DNA of 57,801 nt from an uncultured Clostridia bacterium (GTDB lineage Bacteria; Bacillota; Clostridia; Christensenellales; Aristaeellaceae). The stretch lies in NCBI GenBank assembly GCA_946408995.1, contig CAMJUL010000016.1:1-57801 (forward strand), written 5' to 3'. The position numbers were made by a program, and so were the translations under genes. The notes beneath the pieces were generated by a model. That model was not told the origin of the DNA. It ran no database searches and saw only the letters and a list, made by a program, of their open reading frames with translations. Below are positions 48,740 through 56,421 of the stretch, piece after piece (the first letter of the stretch is position 1; every line of letters begins with the position of its first letter).

Positions 48740-50905
48740 TTATTTCCCGCTCCAGAAGAGATGCCTGCCGGGTCCCACCCATCTTTCCCGGCCTTGCAGG
48801 CAGACCAAGGCGGGTACCGGTGTCTCCAACTCGTACCTTATGCCGTCTTCCTCATACGTCCACAGCGCACTGAGGGTGCCCTGACGGGTGTCAAAACGGG
48901 CCTGCAGCCAGCCAAGACGCTCGTCCGGATGCGGCGCATAGACAACTTTCGTAAAGCCCGCATGGGCTTCATCGTGCCTGAGGCCTGCCGCCTGTTCGAA
49001 CACCCAGTCGGCGACCGCACCATAGGCATAATGGTTGAAGGAATTCATGTCCTTGGACCAGAAGGAGCCGTCCTCCCGGATGCCGTCCCAGTGTTCCCAG
49101 ATGGTGGTGGCCCCCCGGGTGACGGGATACAGCCAGCCGGGATAAGCCCTTCTGAGCAGCAGATCCCAGCTGAGAAACGCATGGCCGTATTCACTGAGCA
49201 CATGCAGGATGTACGGGGTTCCCACAAAGCCGGTACGAAGCTGCGTCCCGTCCATCCTTACCCGCTCGGCAAGGGCGTCCGCCGTCCTTTGGGGATCCTC
49301 CGCCAGCCCAAAGTGAACGGCCAGCACCTGCTCGGTCTGGGTCCTGTACTCCGGAAAGGCTTTCCGGAAGTCAGAAACGATCTGACGGTGCAGTTCCTCA
49401 TAACCGGACACATCCCTGCCCAGCACCTTTCCGGTCTTCACGACCAGCTCCGCGGAGCGGGCATAGAATGCGCTGGCGATCAAATCCTCCCGGCTCGATC
49501 CCTTGTAGCTTCCGCTGGGCGCGTCCAGGCCCAGCCAGTCCCCAAAGTGGAAATGACCCGTCCAAAGATGGGGCGTTTCCGTAACGGAGCCGATAAAATC
49601 CACCCATTTACACATGCTCGCGTACTGGTCTTCCAATACGGTTTGATCGCCGAACGTCTGATAGATCTGCCAGGGACACACCGCTGCCGCGTCGCCCCAG
49701 GCGGCGCTTCCAGGCGCATCGGGCAGCACATCCGGAATGACCTGCCCCACCTCGCCGCTTTCCCGCTGATCGGCAGCCAGGTCATGGAGCCACTTTTTAA
49801 AAAAACGTCCGGTATCAAAAAAATAGCTGGCGGCTTTGATGAAAACCTGGGCGTCCCCCGTCCAGCCCAGCCGCTCGTCCCGCTGCGGGCAGTCGGTGGG
49901 CACGTCCAGAAAGTTGCCCCGCTGCCCCCACACGATGTTTGAAAACAGCCGGTTAAGCTCCGCGCTGCCCGATTTCAGCCAGCCCGTACGCTTCATGTCG
50001 GAGTGGACCGCAATGGCGGTAAACTGCTCCGCCCTGGCCTCTCCCGGCCAGGAAAGCAGGCGGATATACCGGAAGCCAAAGAAAGTCAGCCTGGGATGCC
50101 AGGTCTGCTTTCCCTCCCGGCAGGTGTATTCGACCAGCGCCCTGGCGCCGCGATAGTTCTCGTTATACCAATTGCCCAGCCTGTCCCGGACCTCCGCGTG
50201 GTCAAAGGAAACCGTTTCCCCGGCTTTAGCGTCCGCGGTGAATTCCACATAGCCTGTAACCTCCTGGCCGAAATCCACCACGGTATCCCCGCCCGGCGTT
50301 GCAAAAACCCGCTTTGCGGCGATCCGCTCCGTCTCCCGGACGATTTCGCCCTCCTGGCGGATCAGAATGTCCCTGCTCCAGTCCAATGTTCTGATCGCCT
50401 GCCACTGGTCCGGCACGATACGGGCGTCATAGCGTTCGCCGTCATAGATCTCGCTGAAGCGCACGGGACTTTCCGCCCATTGCCAGCGCTCATCCGTCCG
50501 GAAGATCGCTTCCGTGCCATCCGTGCAGCGAAGGCAAAGCGCGGCGATCAGACCGCAGGGCTGCCCACAGCGGCGCTGCTTGTCCGCGCTGCTGATCCAT
50601 CCAGGCAGGGGGGATCGGAACCAGCCCCTGCCCACGGTGACGCGAAGCTCGTTTTCGGTCCGCAGCAGGGCAGTCACATCGTACGTCTGCACCTGAAGCC
50701 GTGTCCTGTAGCTGGTCCACCCGGGGGCCAGCACAAAGTCTCCCACCCGCAGCCCGTTGAGTTCCGCCTCATACACGCCCAGGGCCGTTATTTGGAGCTC
50801 CGCCTTCTCCACGGGCTTCTCCACCCGGAAGGTCCTGCGGAACACGGGGCAGACATCGCCGCCTTCCCCGGACACGGTGATCCAGGCGCTGTTTTTGATT
50901 TCCAT
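48740..50905 (-). CDS. Alpha-L-rhamnosidase, GH78
   Basis: Inverting alpha-L-rhamnosidase of 721 aa, apparently cytosolic. An N-terminal Ig-like and carbohydrate-binding part (GVYEAELNGLRVGD, LAPGWTSY) precedes the (alpha/alpha)6 barrel. The general acid lies in CPQRDERLGWTGDAQ (Glu344) and the general base in TTIWEHWDGI (Glu604), both classical GH78 positions. The start is the ATG at 50905 behind AAGGAGGAG. It is promoter-proximal to the GH2 gene. Rhamnosidase plus galactosidase suggests use of rhamnogalacturonan side chains or plant glycosides such as flavonoid rhamnosides. Confidence 0.9.
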   Translation of the reverse strand: MEIKNSAWITVSGEGGDVCPVFRRTFRVEKPVEKAELQITALGVYEAELNGLRVGDFVLAPGWTSYRTRLQVQTYDVTALLRTENELRVTVGRGWFRSPLPGWISSADKQRRCGQPCGLIAALCLRCTDGTEAIFRTDERWQWAESPVRFSEIYDGERYDARIVPDQWQAIRTLDWSRDILIRQEGEIVRETERIAAKRVFATPGGDTVVDFGQEVTGYVEFTADAKAGETVSFDHAEVRDRLGNWYNENYRGARALVEYTCREGKQTWHPRLTFFGFRYIRLLSWPGEARAEQFTAIAVHSDMKRTGWLKSGSAELNRLFSNIVWGQRGNFLDVPTDCPQRDERLGWTGDAQVFIKAASYFFDTGRFFKKWLHDLAADQRESGEVGQVIPDVLPDAPGSAAWGDAAAVCPWQIYQTFGDQTVLEDQYASMCKWVDFIGSVTETPHLWTGHFHFGDWLGLDAPSGSYKGSSREDLIASAFYARSAELVVKTGKVLGRDVSGYEELHRQIVSDFRKAFPEYRTQTEQVLAVHFGLAEDPQRTADALAERVRMDGTQLRTGFVGTPYILHVLSEYGHAFLSWDLLLRRAYPGWLYPVTRGATTIWEHWDGIREDGSFWSKDMNSFNHYAYGAVADWVFEQAAGLRHDEAHAGFTKVVYAPHPDERLGWLQARFDTRQGTLSALWTYEEDGIRYELETPVPALVCLQGRERWVGPGRHLFWSGK

Positions 50906-51027
50906 GAGCGCTCCTCCTTCATTTTTCCCCATACGCCGTCCATATTCCGTTCTATTAAGGTGCGATTGCCAAAAACAGGTTCTTCGCAGTGCCCGCACAC
51001 AACGCTTTGTCCCTGACGCTAATTCCT

Positions 51028-51055
51028 ATTATATCCCCGTCCAACCAAAAAACAA
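51028..51055 (-). promoter_or_regulatory. Promoter of the GH78-GH2 operon
   Basis: On the minus strand a perfect TATAAT (51028-51033) has TTGTTT (51050-51055) 16 bp upstream. The -35 box overlaps the T run of the preceding kinase terminator, so the start would be near 51021, leaving a leader of about 115 bases. Confidence 0.45.
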
Positions 51056-51078
51056 GAAAAGCCTTGAAGAAAGGCTTT
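51047..51078 (-). terminator. Terminator of the HTH-kinase operon
   Basis: An eight-base perfect stem AAAGCCTT (51058-51065) / AAGGCTTT (51071-51078) is followed on the minus strand by TCTTG and six T. It lies 60 bases past the kinase stop. Confidence 0.75.
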
Positions 51079-51137
51079 ATCTGCTTGGCAGGTCTTCCCC
51101 AGGCTAAACGGTCCGCCTTGGAGGGGTCCCCCCGTTT

Positions 51138-52745
51138 TCAGTTCTCCGTCACGCGGATCTCCACGTCTGTTCCCTCAAACAGCCCGGACACCGCCTGGAA
51201 TTGCTCCCCGAGCACTTCGACCCGCTCCAGCTCGGGCAAGGCTTTCAGGCCCGACAGGTCCTTGATTTCGCTGTGCTGCAGGTAAACGACGCGCAGCTTG
51301 GGCATACGCTCGGCGATCTCATCCACGTTTTTCATTCTCAGCCACATCATGTTCAAGCTTCGCAGACTGGGATGGAAGCCCACCTGCCTGAGATCCGTCA
51401 GGTTGTTGTACCCGACGTCCAGGCTTTCAAGCCAGGGGCAGTCTCCGAGTCCCGTTACTTCTGTCACGCCGCAGTCAAACAGACCTGCGTGTCGGAGCCT
51501 TGAAAGGTCCGCGATAGGCTGTACGCCGGAAATGCGGCAGTGTTTGAATTCCACCGTGTAGACGTGGGACAGGACCGCGAGTGCGCTCACGTCCAGGTAT
51601 CCCTGGCGCGCCACATGGACTTCCTCAAGATTCGGCAGCTTTTTCAGGTCCTCCAGGGTGCGCAGCGGCCCTTCGGCATGCTCATCGATGGACTGCCGGA
51701 AAAACAGATCGGGGTCCGCATAGGTCTCGCTTCCGAAAATGTAGATGGATCGGACCCGCGCAAGGTCCTCCTCCGTCAGTGCCCCGCTTTTCTTGCCAAG
51801 CTGCGCCCGCACGGCCTGCTCGATCAGCGGTTCGGAAAAGGAGATTTCCGCTGCCGGCCGGAAAGCCATCGAAAGCCGTCCCAGCGCAAAGCCGCAAAGC
51901 AATGCACAAAGCATCAGCGCGGTCACAAGCACCCTTTTTTTAGCGGAAACGGGGGCTCTCTCCGTCCGTGTCTTTTGCAGGGCCAGCCTGATCTCCTCCG
52001 CGCTCTGATACCGCTCGTCCGGCGAAAAGGCCGTACAGCGGTCAATGATCTTTTTCAGACCCGGATTGATCGTCACGTTCGGATTGTCTCTGGTGCACCC
52101 GGTCACCATCCAGCGCAGCAGCACGCCCAGGGCGTAAAGGTCCGCGCGGGTATCCGTTTGCCCAAAGCCGTACTGTTCCGGCGGAGCATAGCCTTTGGTG
52201 CCGAAAAAAACGGTGTCGCTGCCTGCGTGTTCCTTGTAAGCGCGGGAGATATCAAAATCGATCAAAACCAGCGTCTCGTCCGGTTTCACGATGATGTTTT
52301 CCGGTTTGATGTCCCGGTGAATGATTGGCGGCGTGCGGCCATGCAGAACGTGCAGGATCTCACAAAGCTGTCCGGCAAAGGAAACGATCTGCCGCTCGGT
52401 CAGCTGTTTCTCCTTCACATAGTCGCTCAGCGGCTCTCCTTCGATGTATTCCCGCACCACGCACAGAATCTGATCATTTTGGTACTGCTCGAAAAAGCGG
52501 GGCAGACCGGGATGCCGGATGTCCTTCAGCAGTTCCGGATGCGGCTGAATGGGAAAGGCTGCGCGGTCATAGCATTTCGCCACGGCCATTTCACCGCTCC
52601 CCTTTTTGCTCACCAGGAAAGTCTCCCGGCCGACATGGCTTGCCAGGCACTCCATCTGATCGTATGCGCTCAGAAAATCCTGGGGATAGCTGCTCAGCGC
52701 AAAAACGGACCGGATTTCTTCCTCAATACGCTTCAGTTCGTTCAC
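51138..52745 (-). CDS. Membrane Ser/Thr protein kinase with outer leucine-rich repeats
   Basis: Eukaryotic-type kinase of 535 aa. The kinase domain (about 25-255) has the ATP Lys57 in MAVAKCY, catalytic HRDIKPEN (Asp145, Lys147, Asn150) and FGTKGYAPPEQYG. The magnesium motif is DFD (Asp163) instead of DFG, and no clear glycine-rich loop is visible. A single membrane helix near 272-292 (LVTALMLCALLCGFALG) is followed by an outer region with about six to seven leucine-rich repeats of 22-24 residues (LESLDVGYNNLTDL, LRVVYLQHSEIKDL and others). It starts with a GTG overlapping the stop of the HTH-like gene by four bases (GTGA). It probably senses a cell-surface or external ligand via the repeats. 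Its substrate may be the co-encoded protein. Confidence 0.88.
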   Translation of the reverse strand: MNELKRIEEEIRSVFALSSYPQDFLSAYDQMECLASHVGRETFLVSKKGSGEMAVAKCYDRAAFPIQPHPELLKDIRHPGLPRFFEQYQNDQILCVVREYIEGEPLSDYVKEKQLTERQIVSFAGQLCEILHVLHGRTPPIIHRDIKPENIIVKPDETLVLIDFDISRAYKEHAGSDTVFFGTKGYAPPEQYGFGQTDTRADLYALGVLLRWMVTGCTRDNPNVTINPGLKKIIDRCTAFSPDERYQSAEEIRLALQKTRTERAPVSAKKRVLVTALMLCALLCGFALGRLSMAFRPAAEISFSEPLIEQAVRAQLGKKSGALTEEDLARVRSIYIFGSETYADPDLFFRQSIDEHAEGPLRTLEDLKKLPNLEEVHVARQGYLDVSALAVLSHVYTVEFKHCRISGVQPIADLSRLRHAGLFDCGVTEVTGLGDCPWLESLDVGYNNLTDLRQVGFHPSLRSLNMMWLRMKNVDEIAERMPKLRVVYLQHSEIKDLSGLKALPELERVEVLGEQFQAVSGLFEGTDVEIRVTEN

Positions 52746-53188
52746 TGGTCCTTCCCTCCCAGGATCGGCAGGTTCAGATCCGCCAGAATGATCTCCGCAT
52801 CCAACAGGCTGATGTGATTGTGCAGGCAATAGATGACCACGGTATCCCGCTTGATCCGGGGATACAGCAGGCTTTTCCGGGCGATCTTGAGCATTTCCTG
52901 GGTTTGAGGCACATCCGCGCCCATCGCGAAAGCCATCTGGATCACCGTATCCCTGGAAGGCTTTCGTTTGCCCGTGAACAGTTGATGTCCAAAGGATTTT
53001 TCCAGATTGGCCCTGCGGATCAGATGCTCCGGCACCTCCTGATGCGTCTTGCACCAGGAGGAAATGTAATCGGAAAAGGACGTGTTCAGATAGACAGATT
53101 CGTTGCGCTGCAAAAAACGCTCCAGGTTCCGTTCCTTGAACAGCAGCTTCAGCAATTCATCCGTGCTGATCTTTTTTTCTTCAGCCAT
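52742..53188 (-). CDS. Helical XRE-like protein paired with the kinase
   Basis: Cytosolic helical protein of 148 aa. The centre (HLIRRANLEKSFGHQLFTGKR, then PSRDTVIQMAFAMGAD) resembles an XRE-type helix-turn-helix, and the C-terminal half (QEMLKIARKSLLYPRIKRDTVVIYCL) resembles the tail of helix-turn-helix proteins found next to kinases in Clostridia. It is translationally coupled to the kinase gene (four-base overlap), so it may be a DNA-binding substrate or adaptor of that kinase. The Thr/Ser-rich N terminus could carry phosphorylation sites; that is inference. The ATG follows AGGGAG at a long spacing. Confidence 0.65.
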   Translation of the reverse strand: MAEEKKISTDELLKLLFKERNLERFLQRNESVYLNTSFSDYISSWCKTHQEVPEHLIRRANLEKSFGHQLFTGKRKPSRDTVIQMAFAMGADVPQTQEMLKIARKSLLYPRIKRDTVVIYCLHNHISLLDAEIILADLNLPILGGKDQ

Positions 53189-53221
53189 TTCGGTTTGCGC
53201 TCCCTCGTTCGGTCCCTGCTC

Positions 53222-53265
53222 ATTATAGTATCCGGCGAGGTTTCGGAGGTGGGCAGCCTGCCCAC
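53222..53265 (-). promoter_or_regulatory. HTH-kinase promoter with a 17-bp operator palindrome
   Basis: On the minus strand a TATAAT box is at 53222-53227 with a weak -35 match. GTGGGCAG-C-CTGCCCAC (53249-53265) is a perfect palindrome placed over the -35 side. It could be the site of the downstream HTH-like protein (autoregulation) or of an activator. The gap 53189-53401 contains no gene. Confidence 0.5.
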
Positions 53266-53401
53266 TTTATACACGGCAAGTGCGTCCTGCTCTCCGCGCC
53301 GTCCTGTCCATTTCCACAGGCGCACGCATTTCCATAGGACATCCGAAGGCGTACCGCGTCTGTTTGACCGCCGGACACCCTGCAGACAGAAACCCCGGCC
53401 T

Positions 53402-53848
53402 TCAAAGGACCTTCCCGGCCGCATCGGTCTTCGAATGCGCCGCCGCGTGCTCCTCCCCCTCTGCTCCGGCGTTCAGCGCGCGCTCCACCCTGTTCAGGGT
53501 GTCAAAAAAACGGTGGGTCGCCACGGCCGGTCCCATCAGCAGAAGGCCCAGGGTGTTCCACCAGAACATGTGCCGCCAGGAGGTAAGGGGGCCCTTGATC
53601 CCCAGTGCTTCCGCCTTGGCCTTCAGTTCCTGTGCGATCCGCGCCATCCAGATCAGGGGATAAACAAACGCCGTCGGGATCCCCAGGAGGTATGCCTTCC
53701 AATACGGGAGGGTCCTGTGGCCCAGAATGGCATTGATCTCCGCCTGCAGACCGCCCAGCGGCATGTACAGCAAAAAGAAAAGCCCGGCCGTGAAAAAATC
53801 GATGAACCCCAGCAGGAAGCCGGGGCGGTGGGTGTGTCTGAAGGTCAT
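53402..53848 (-). CDS. Small membrane protein, DUF4234-like
   Basis: Protein of 148 aa with hydrophobic segments at about 10-30, 50-70 and 90-115, basic loops and an acidic tail. The pattern PTAFVYPLIWMARIAQELK followed by a second similar block (LLLMGPAVATHRFFDTLNRVE) resembles DUF4234 proteins of unknown function; I consider that match tentative. The ATG follows AAGGAG. It stands alone between the kinase operon and the nuclease operon, with 213 bp on one side and 169 bp on the other. Confidence 0.6.
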   Translation of the reverse strand: MTFRHTHRPGFLLGFIDFFTAGLFFLLYMPLGGLQAEINAILGHRTLPYWKAYLLGIPTAFVYPLIWMARIAQELKAKAEALGIKGPLTSWRHMFWWNTLGLLLMGPAVATHRFFDTLNRVERALNAGAEGEEHAAAHSKTDAAGKVL

Positions 53849-54000
53849 GCTGCCTTCTCCTTCTCCGGCCGAAGTCCGTTATGGACAATCCCGATGCGTG
53901 TGATATCCTCAGCGTATCCGGACATTCCGCCCTCGGCTGCCGGTCCGTTTTTCCGTTCCCGGGCGCGCAGGCCAGCGCAGATGGTGCCTGATCATCCCAC

Positions 54001-54035
54001 GCGCTCCGGTCTTCCCCTTAAAGAGCCGGGAGCGC
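54001..54035 (-). terminator. Possible terminator-like hairpin at the end of sfsA
   Basis: GCGCTCCGG (54001-54009) can pair with CCGGGAGCGC (54026-54035), with one bulge, overlapping the sfsA stop codon region. No T run follows, so termination is uncertain. Confidence 0.3.
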
Positions 54036-54686
54036 GGCGAGAACCTCAAGCGCGTCCGGCTTCACCCTGCAGGGCAGAAACAACACCTCTACCCCTGCCT
54101 GCTGTGCCCTGCTCAGGGCCTCCCCGAAGGCCGGGTGCGTGTCCGGATTGGGTTCCACCCGCGTCACGCCCTCCATCTGGATGACAAAGGCAAGCATCGC
54201 GCGCCATCCTTCCGAGACCGCGCGCGTCAGCTCCCGAAGGTGCTTTACCCCCCGGTCCGTCGGGGCATCCGGGAAGTATCCGGTGCCGTTCACCTCCAGC
54301 GTGCACCCCTTGACCTCCAGCAGGAAGCGCTCCGAACCGCGCCGCATATAAAAATCGATCCTGCTCCCGCCATACCGGTATTCCGGACGGATCTCGTCAT
54401 AGCCCTGTCCGTCCAGCCATTCCCGCGCAGCCAGGTTGGGCGCCTGGCTGTCCACATTGACGACCAGGCCGTTCTCCTTCCGTACGGCTACCAGGTCATA
54501 GGCCGTTTTCCGCCCGGGGGTCCCCGGCGCAGTCAGATACACCTCCGCGCCGGGGAGGAAGAGTTCCCCGCACCGCCCGGTGTTCTTGACGTGCACGGTT
54601 TCGGTGCGGCCATAAAGGCATACATGTGCAATGAATCGGTTGGGCCGGTCAAGGAAGTCCGCCCGAACCAGGTTGTCGTATCTCAT
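54018..54686 (-). CDS. sfsA: SfsA, DNA/RNA nuclease family
   Basis: SfsA family protein of 222 aa, first named for sugar fermentation stimulation and now placed among PD-(D/E)XK nucleases. The N-terminal OB-like domain has RPNRFIAHVCLYGRTETVHVKNTGRC; the nuclease core has RIDFYMRRG ... LLEVKGCTLE, giving D-x(n)-ExK, and FPDAPTDRGVKHLREL closes the active site. The start is the ATG at 54686, since family members begin at the MRYD-type residues; a GTG eight codons earlier overlaps the upstream stop. It is downstream of the phosphodiesterase gene in a three-gene unit. The real cellular role of SfsA is poorly known. Confidence 0.9.
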   Translation of the reverse strand: MRYDNLVRADFLDRPNRFIAHVCLYGRTETVHVKNTGRCGELFLPGAEVYLTAPGTPGRKTAYDLVAVRKENGLVVNVDSQAPNLAAREWLDGQGYDEIRPEYRYGGSRIDFYMRRGSERFLLEVKGCTLEVNGTGYFPDAPTDRGVKHLRELTRAVSEGWRAMLAFVIQMEGVTRVEPNPDTHPAFGEALSRAQQAGVEVLFLPCRVKPDALEVLAALPAL

Positions 54687-54706
54687 CCGGGTCCTGTTCC
54701 CCCTGT

Positions 54707-55378
54707 TCACAGTCCCATCTTCGTCATGATCCCTTCTGCCGTTACGCCTGGGTGGGTAACATAAAGCCTCGCGATCTGCTCCGCCAAAGCCGGATCGATG
54801 CCGTATTTTTTTGCGATCTCACCGAAAGGCCGGCCCTTCTGCGTTTCCCTGATCACAATCTCGATCCTTTGCCGGATATCCCCGGTTTCACGCCCCGGAA
54901 AGGCTTCCTTGGCCCCGTGGGGAAGATCGATCCGTTTCACCTGCCAGCCGTCTGCGCCGATTTCCATCAAGGCCAGGGTGATGGGCAAACCGAACCGTCT
55001 TGGGCCGCAGCTGCCCGGGTTGAGCACTAGGGTGCGCCGCATATGAACAGGCGGCAGCCACACCTCTGCATACTGATGCGAATGTCCGCAGATCGCAAGA
55101 TCATATTTGGACAGGTCCTTGGGCAGGTCTTTCTTTTTGTGGGTCATATAAAACCGCAGACCCGCCAAAACAAAATCCAAAGACAGCGGGAGCGCCTCTG
55201 CCCAATCCTTGTCGTTGTTGCCGCGAACCGCCTTTACAGGCGCGATCTGTTCAAGCTGACAGAGGATCTTTCGGCTGCTGATGTCCCCGCCGTGCAGGAT
55301 GCAGGCGCACCCCTGCAGCCGCTCCGACACCTCCGGGCGCAATAGGTCGTGGGTATCGGAAAGAATGCCGATCTTCAT
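54707..55378 (-). CDS. YfcE-type metallophosphodiesterase with C-terminal extension
   Basis: Protein of 223 aa. Residues 1-160 form a calcineurin-like phosphodiesterase of the YfcE/MJ0936 group with metal-binding GILSDTHDL, LHGGDI, RGNND and CGHSHQY motifs. A further 60 aa (IRQRIEIVIRETQKGRPFGEIAKKYGIDPALAEQI is in this part) look like a helix-turn-helix or UBA-like bundle, absent from most YfcE proteins of about 160-185 aa. The start overlaps the stop of the upstream nuclease-like gene by four bases. The extension may bind nucleic acid or a partner; this is inference. Confidence 0.85.
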   Translation of the reverse strand: MKIGILSDTHDLLRPEVSERLQGCACILHGGDISSRKILCQLEQIAPVKAVRGNNDKDWAEALPLSLDFVLAGLRFYMTHKKKDLPKDLSKYDLAICGHSHQYAEVWLPPVHMRRTLVLNPGSCGPRRFGLPITLALMEIGADGWQVKRIDLPHGAKEAFPGRETGDIRQRIEIVIRETQKGRPFGEIAKKYGIDPALAEQIARLYVTHPGVTAEGIMTKMGL

Positions 55379-56046
55379 TCCGCTTTATCCTTTCCCGTGC
55401 CGTGGCAATAGCCGTAATACCAGCACTCATACGGCTCGCAGCATTGCTCCCCAGGCTCGACCCGGACCTCTTCCGTCTCCTTCTGCATCCGGTTCAGGTC
55501 CCAGATGTTGTCGTTGATCCAGCGGTAAAAGCCCTTTGCTTCCCGCGTGACATCTACGGGGACAAAGGGAGCCTCCTCATCCGGCCCATGAATGACAATG
55601 AAGATGTGCCCGATCTTCAGCCCGCACCGGGTGATGATGTAATTCTGGAAACCCGCATCCCGGATGAACTGCTCATGCACCTCCGGGGCGTTCTTGACCT
55701 CATAGAAGTCATAGCCCGTTTCCGTTTTTCGCAGGATATCCACCGCGCAATAGTTGTTGTAGTTGCTGAAAGCCGCCTCGCAGAGGACCGGCGTTCCTTT
55801 GGCCAGATGTTCCTGTGTCCGGGCGATCATGGCCTTTTTGTCCGGAATCTTCCTGCCGGGCAGATAGACCGTCATTTCCTCATAGGAGCCGAACATCCCC
55901 ATGGCCCGATCCCCAAACTCGTTCCCGGCATCCAGCCGGGCCTGTACCTCCGGCGGGATCACGCGAAGGCCCGGCTTGTGCTTGTCCAGCCACAGCATCC
56001 TGCGGCACTGCATGCCGCGCATGAAGTCGGTTTTGGTGATCGCCAT
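55375..56046 (-). CDS. Cas4/DUF2779-like PD-(D/E)XK nuclease
   Basis: Protein of 223 aa with a nuclease core VDILRKTETGYDFYEVK (Asp103, Glu116, Lys118), upstream of which MAITKTDFMRGMQCRRMLWLDK resembles the N terminus of Cas4/DUF2779-type proteins. A C-terminal cysteine set (QCCEPYECWYYGYC) together with Cys14 could hold an Fe-S cluster, as in Cas4 and AddB. DUF2779 proteins are usually about 500-700 aa; this matches only the N-terminal part and ends cleanly, so it may be a stand-alone short form. It opens a coupled operon with YfcE-like and SfsA proteins. No CRISPR array or Cas1/Cas2 is in the window. Repair or RNA/DNA processing is plausible but unproved. Confidence 0.78.
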   Translation of the reverse strand: MAITKTDFMRGMQCRRMLWLDKHKPGLRVIPPEVQARLDAGNEFGDRAMGMFGSYEEMTVYLPGRKIPDKKAMIARTQEHLAKGTPVLCEAAFSNYNNYCAVDILRKTETGYDFYEVKNAPEVHEQFIRDAGFQNYIITRCGLKIGHIFIVIHGPDEEAPFVPVDVTREAKGFYRWINDNIWDLNRMQKETEEVRVEPGEQCCEPYECWYYGYCHGTGKDKAE

Positions 56047-56286
56047 GGTGCTCTCATCGCCTCCAGCAAAGTATGTCCCGCCGCTTCACCGGCGTGCCCA
56101 TTATAGCAAAAACCGCGCCCATTGACAACGCGCCGCCCCGTTCAAGGGCCCGGCGCAGGCGCCTGCAATCGAAGCTCCTTCAAACGCTGTCCGGTTCCTT
56201 TTGTCTCCCCAACCCATCTGAAAGCGCCGCGGCACCATAAAGGAAACCTTTTCCAAGCCCTGCTTTTCCTTTCATTGGGCCCTCCA

Positions 56287-56314
56287 TTGACATTTGGGAA
56301 GTTCGTGGTACAAT
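56287..56314 (+). promoter_or_regulatory. Promoter of the MATE gene
   Basis: A perfect TTGACA (56287-56292) and TACAAT (56309-56314) are separated by 16 bp. Transcription would start near 56321, giving a leader of about 100 bases. The stretch 56047-56286 between it and the nuclease operon contains no gene I can support. Confidence 0.65.
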
Positions 56315-56320
56315 CTTATC

Positions 56321-56412
56321 GTTCATCGGAGGGTGGATCGTTCTTTGGAAATGATCGACCGGATAAGAGGACGGGCTGAAATGCCCCCTGCTTATCCGGT
56401 TTCTTTCTTTGG
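56321..56412 (+). promoter_or_regulatory. Two-hairpin leader, candidate guanidine-IV (mepA-type) riboswitch
   Basis: Hairpin 1: GATCGTT (56336-56342) / AATGATC (56350-56356) around CTTTGGA. Hairpin 2: CCGGATAAG (56359-56367) / CTTATCCGG (56391-56399) with an inner GGGC/GCCC stem around TGAAAT, followed by TTTCTTTCTTT, a terminator-like element. The MATE gene's GGAGG follows at once. Guanidine-IV riboswitches (mepA motif) are known to control MATE genes in Firmicutes by transcription termination. I match on layout only; I cannot confirm the consensus bases. A different ligand or a simple attenuator remains possible. Confidence 0.4.
56359..56410 (+). terminator. Terminator-like hairpin in the MATE leader
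   Basis: A nine-base perfect outer stem with an inner stem, followed by a T-rich tract (56400-56410), sits between the promoter and the MATE start. Its position ahead of a gene and not behind one marks it as a conditional terminator. Confidence 0.6.
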
Positions 56413-56421
56413 AGGGGAAAC

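Noticed and set aside
55375-56046. CRISPR locus associated with the Cas4-like protein
   Set aside because: No repeat-spacer array and no Cas1 or Cas2 were seen anywhere in the window.
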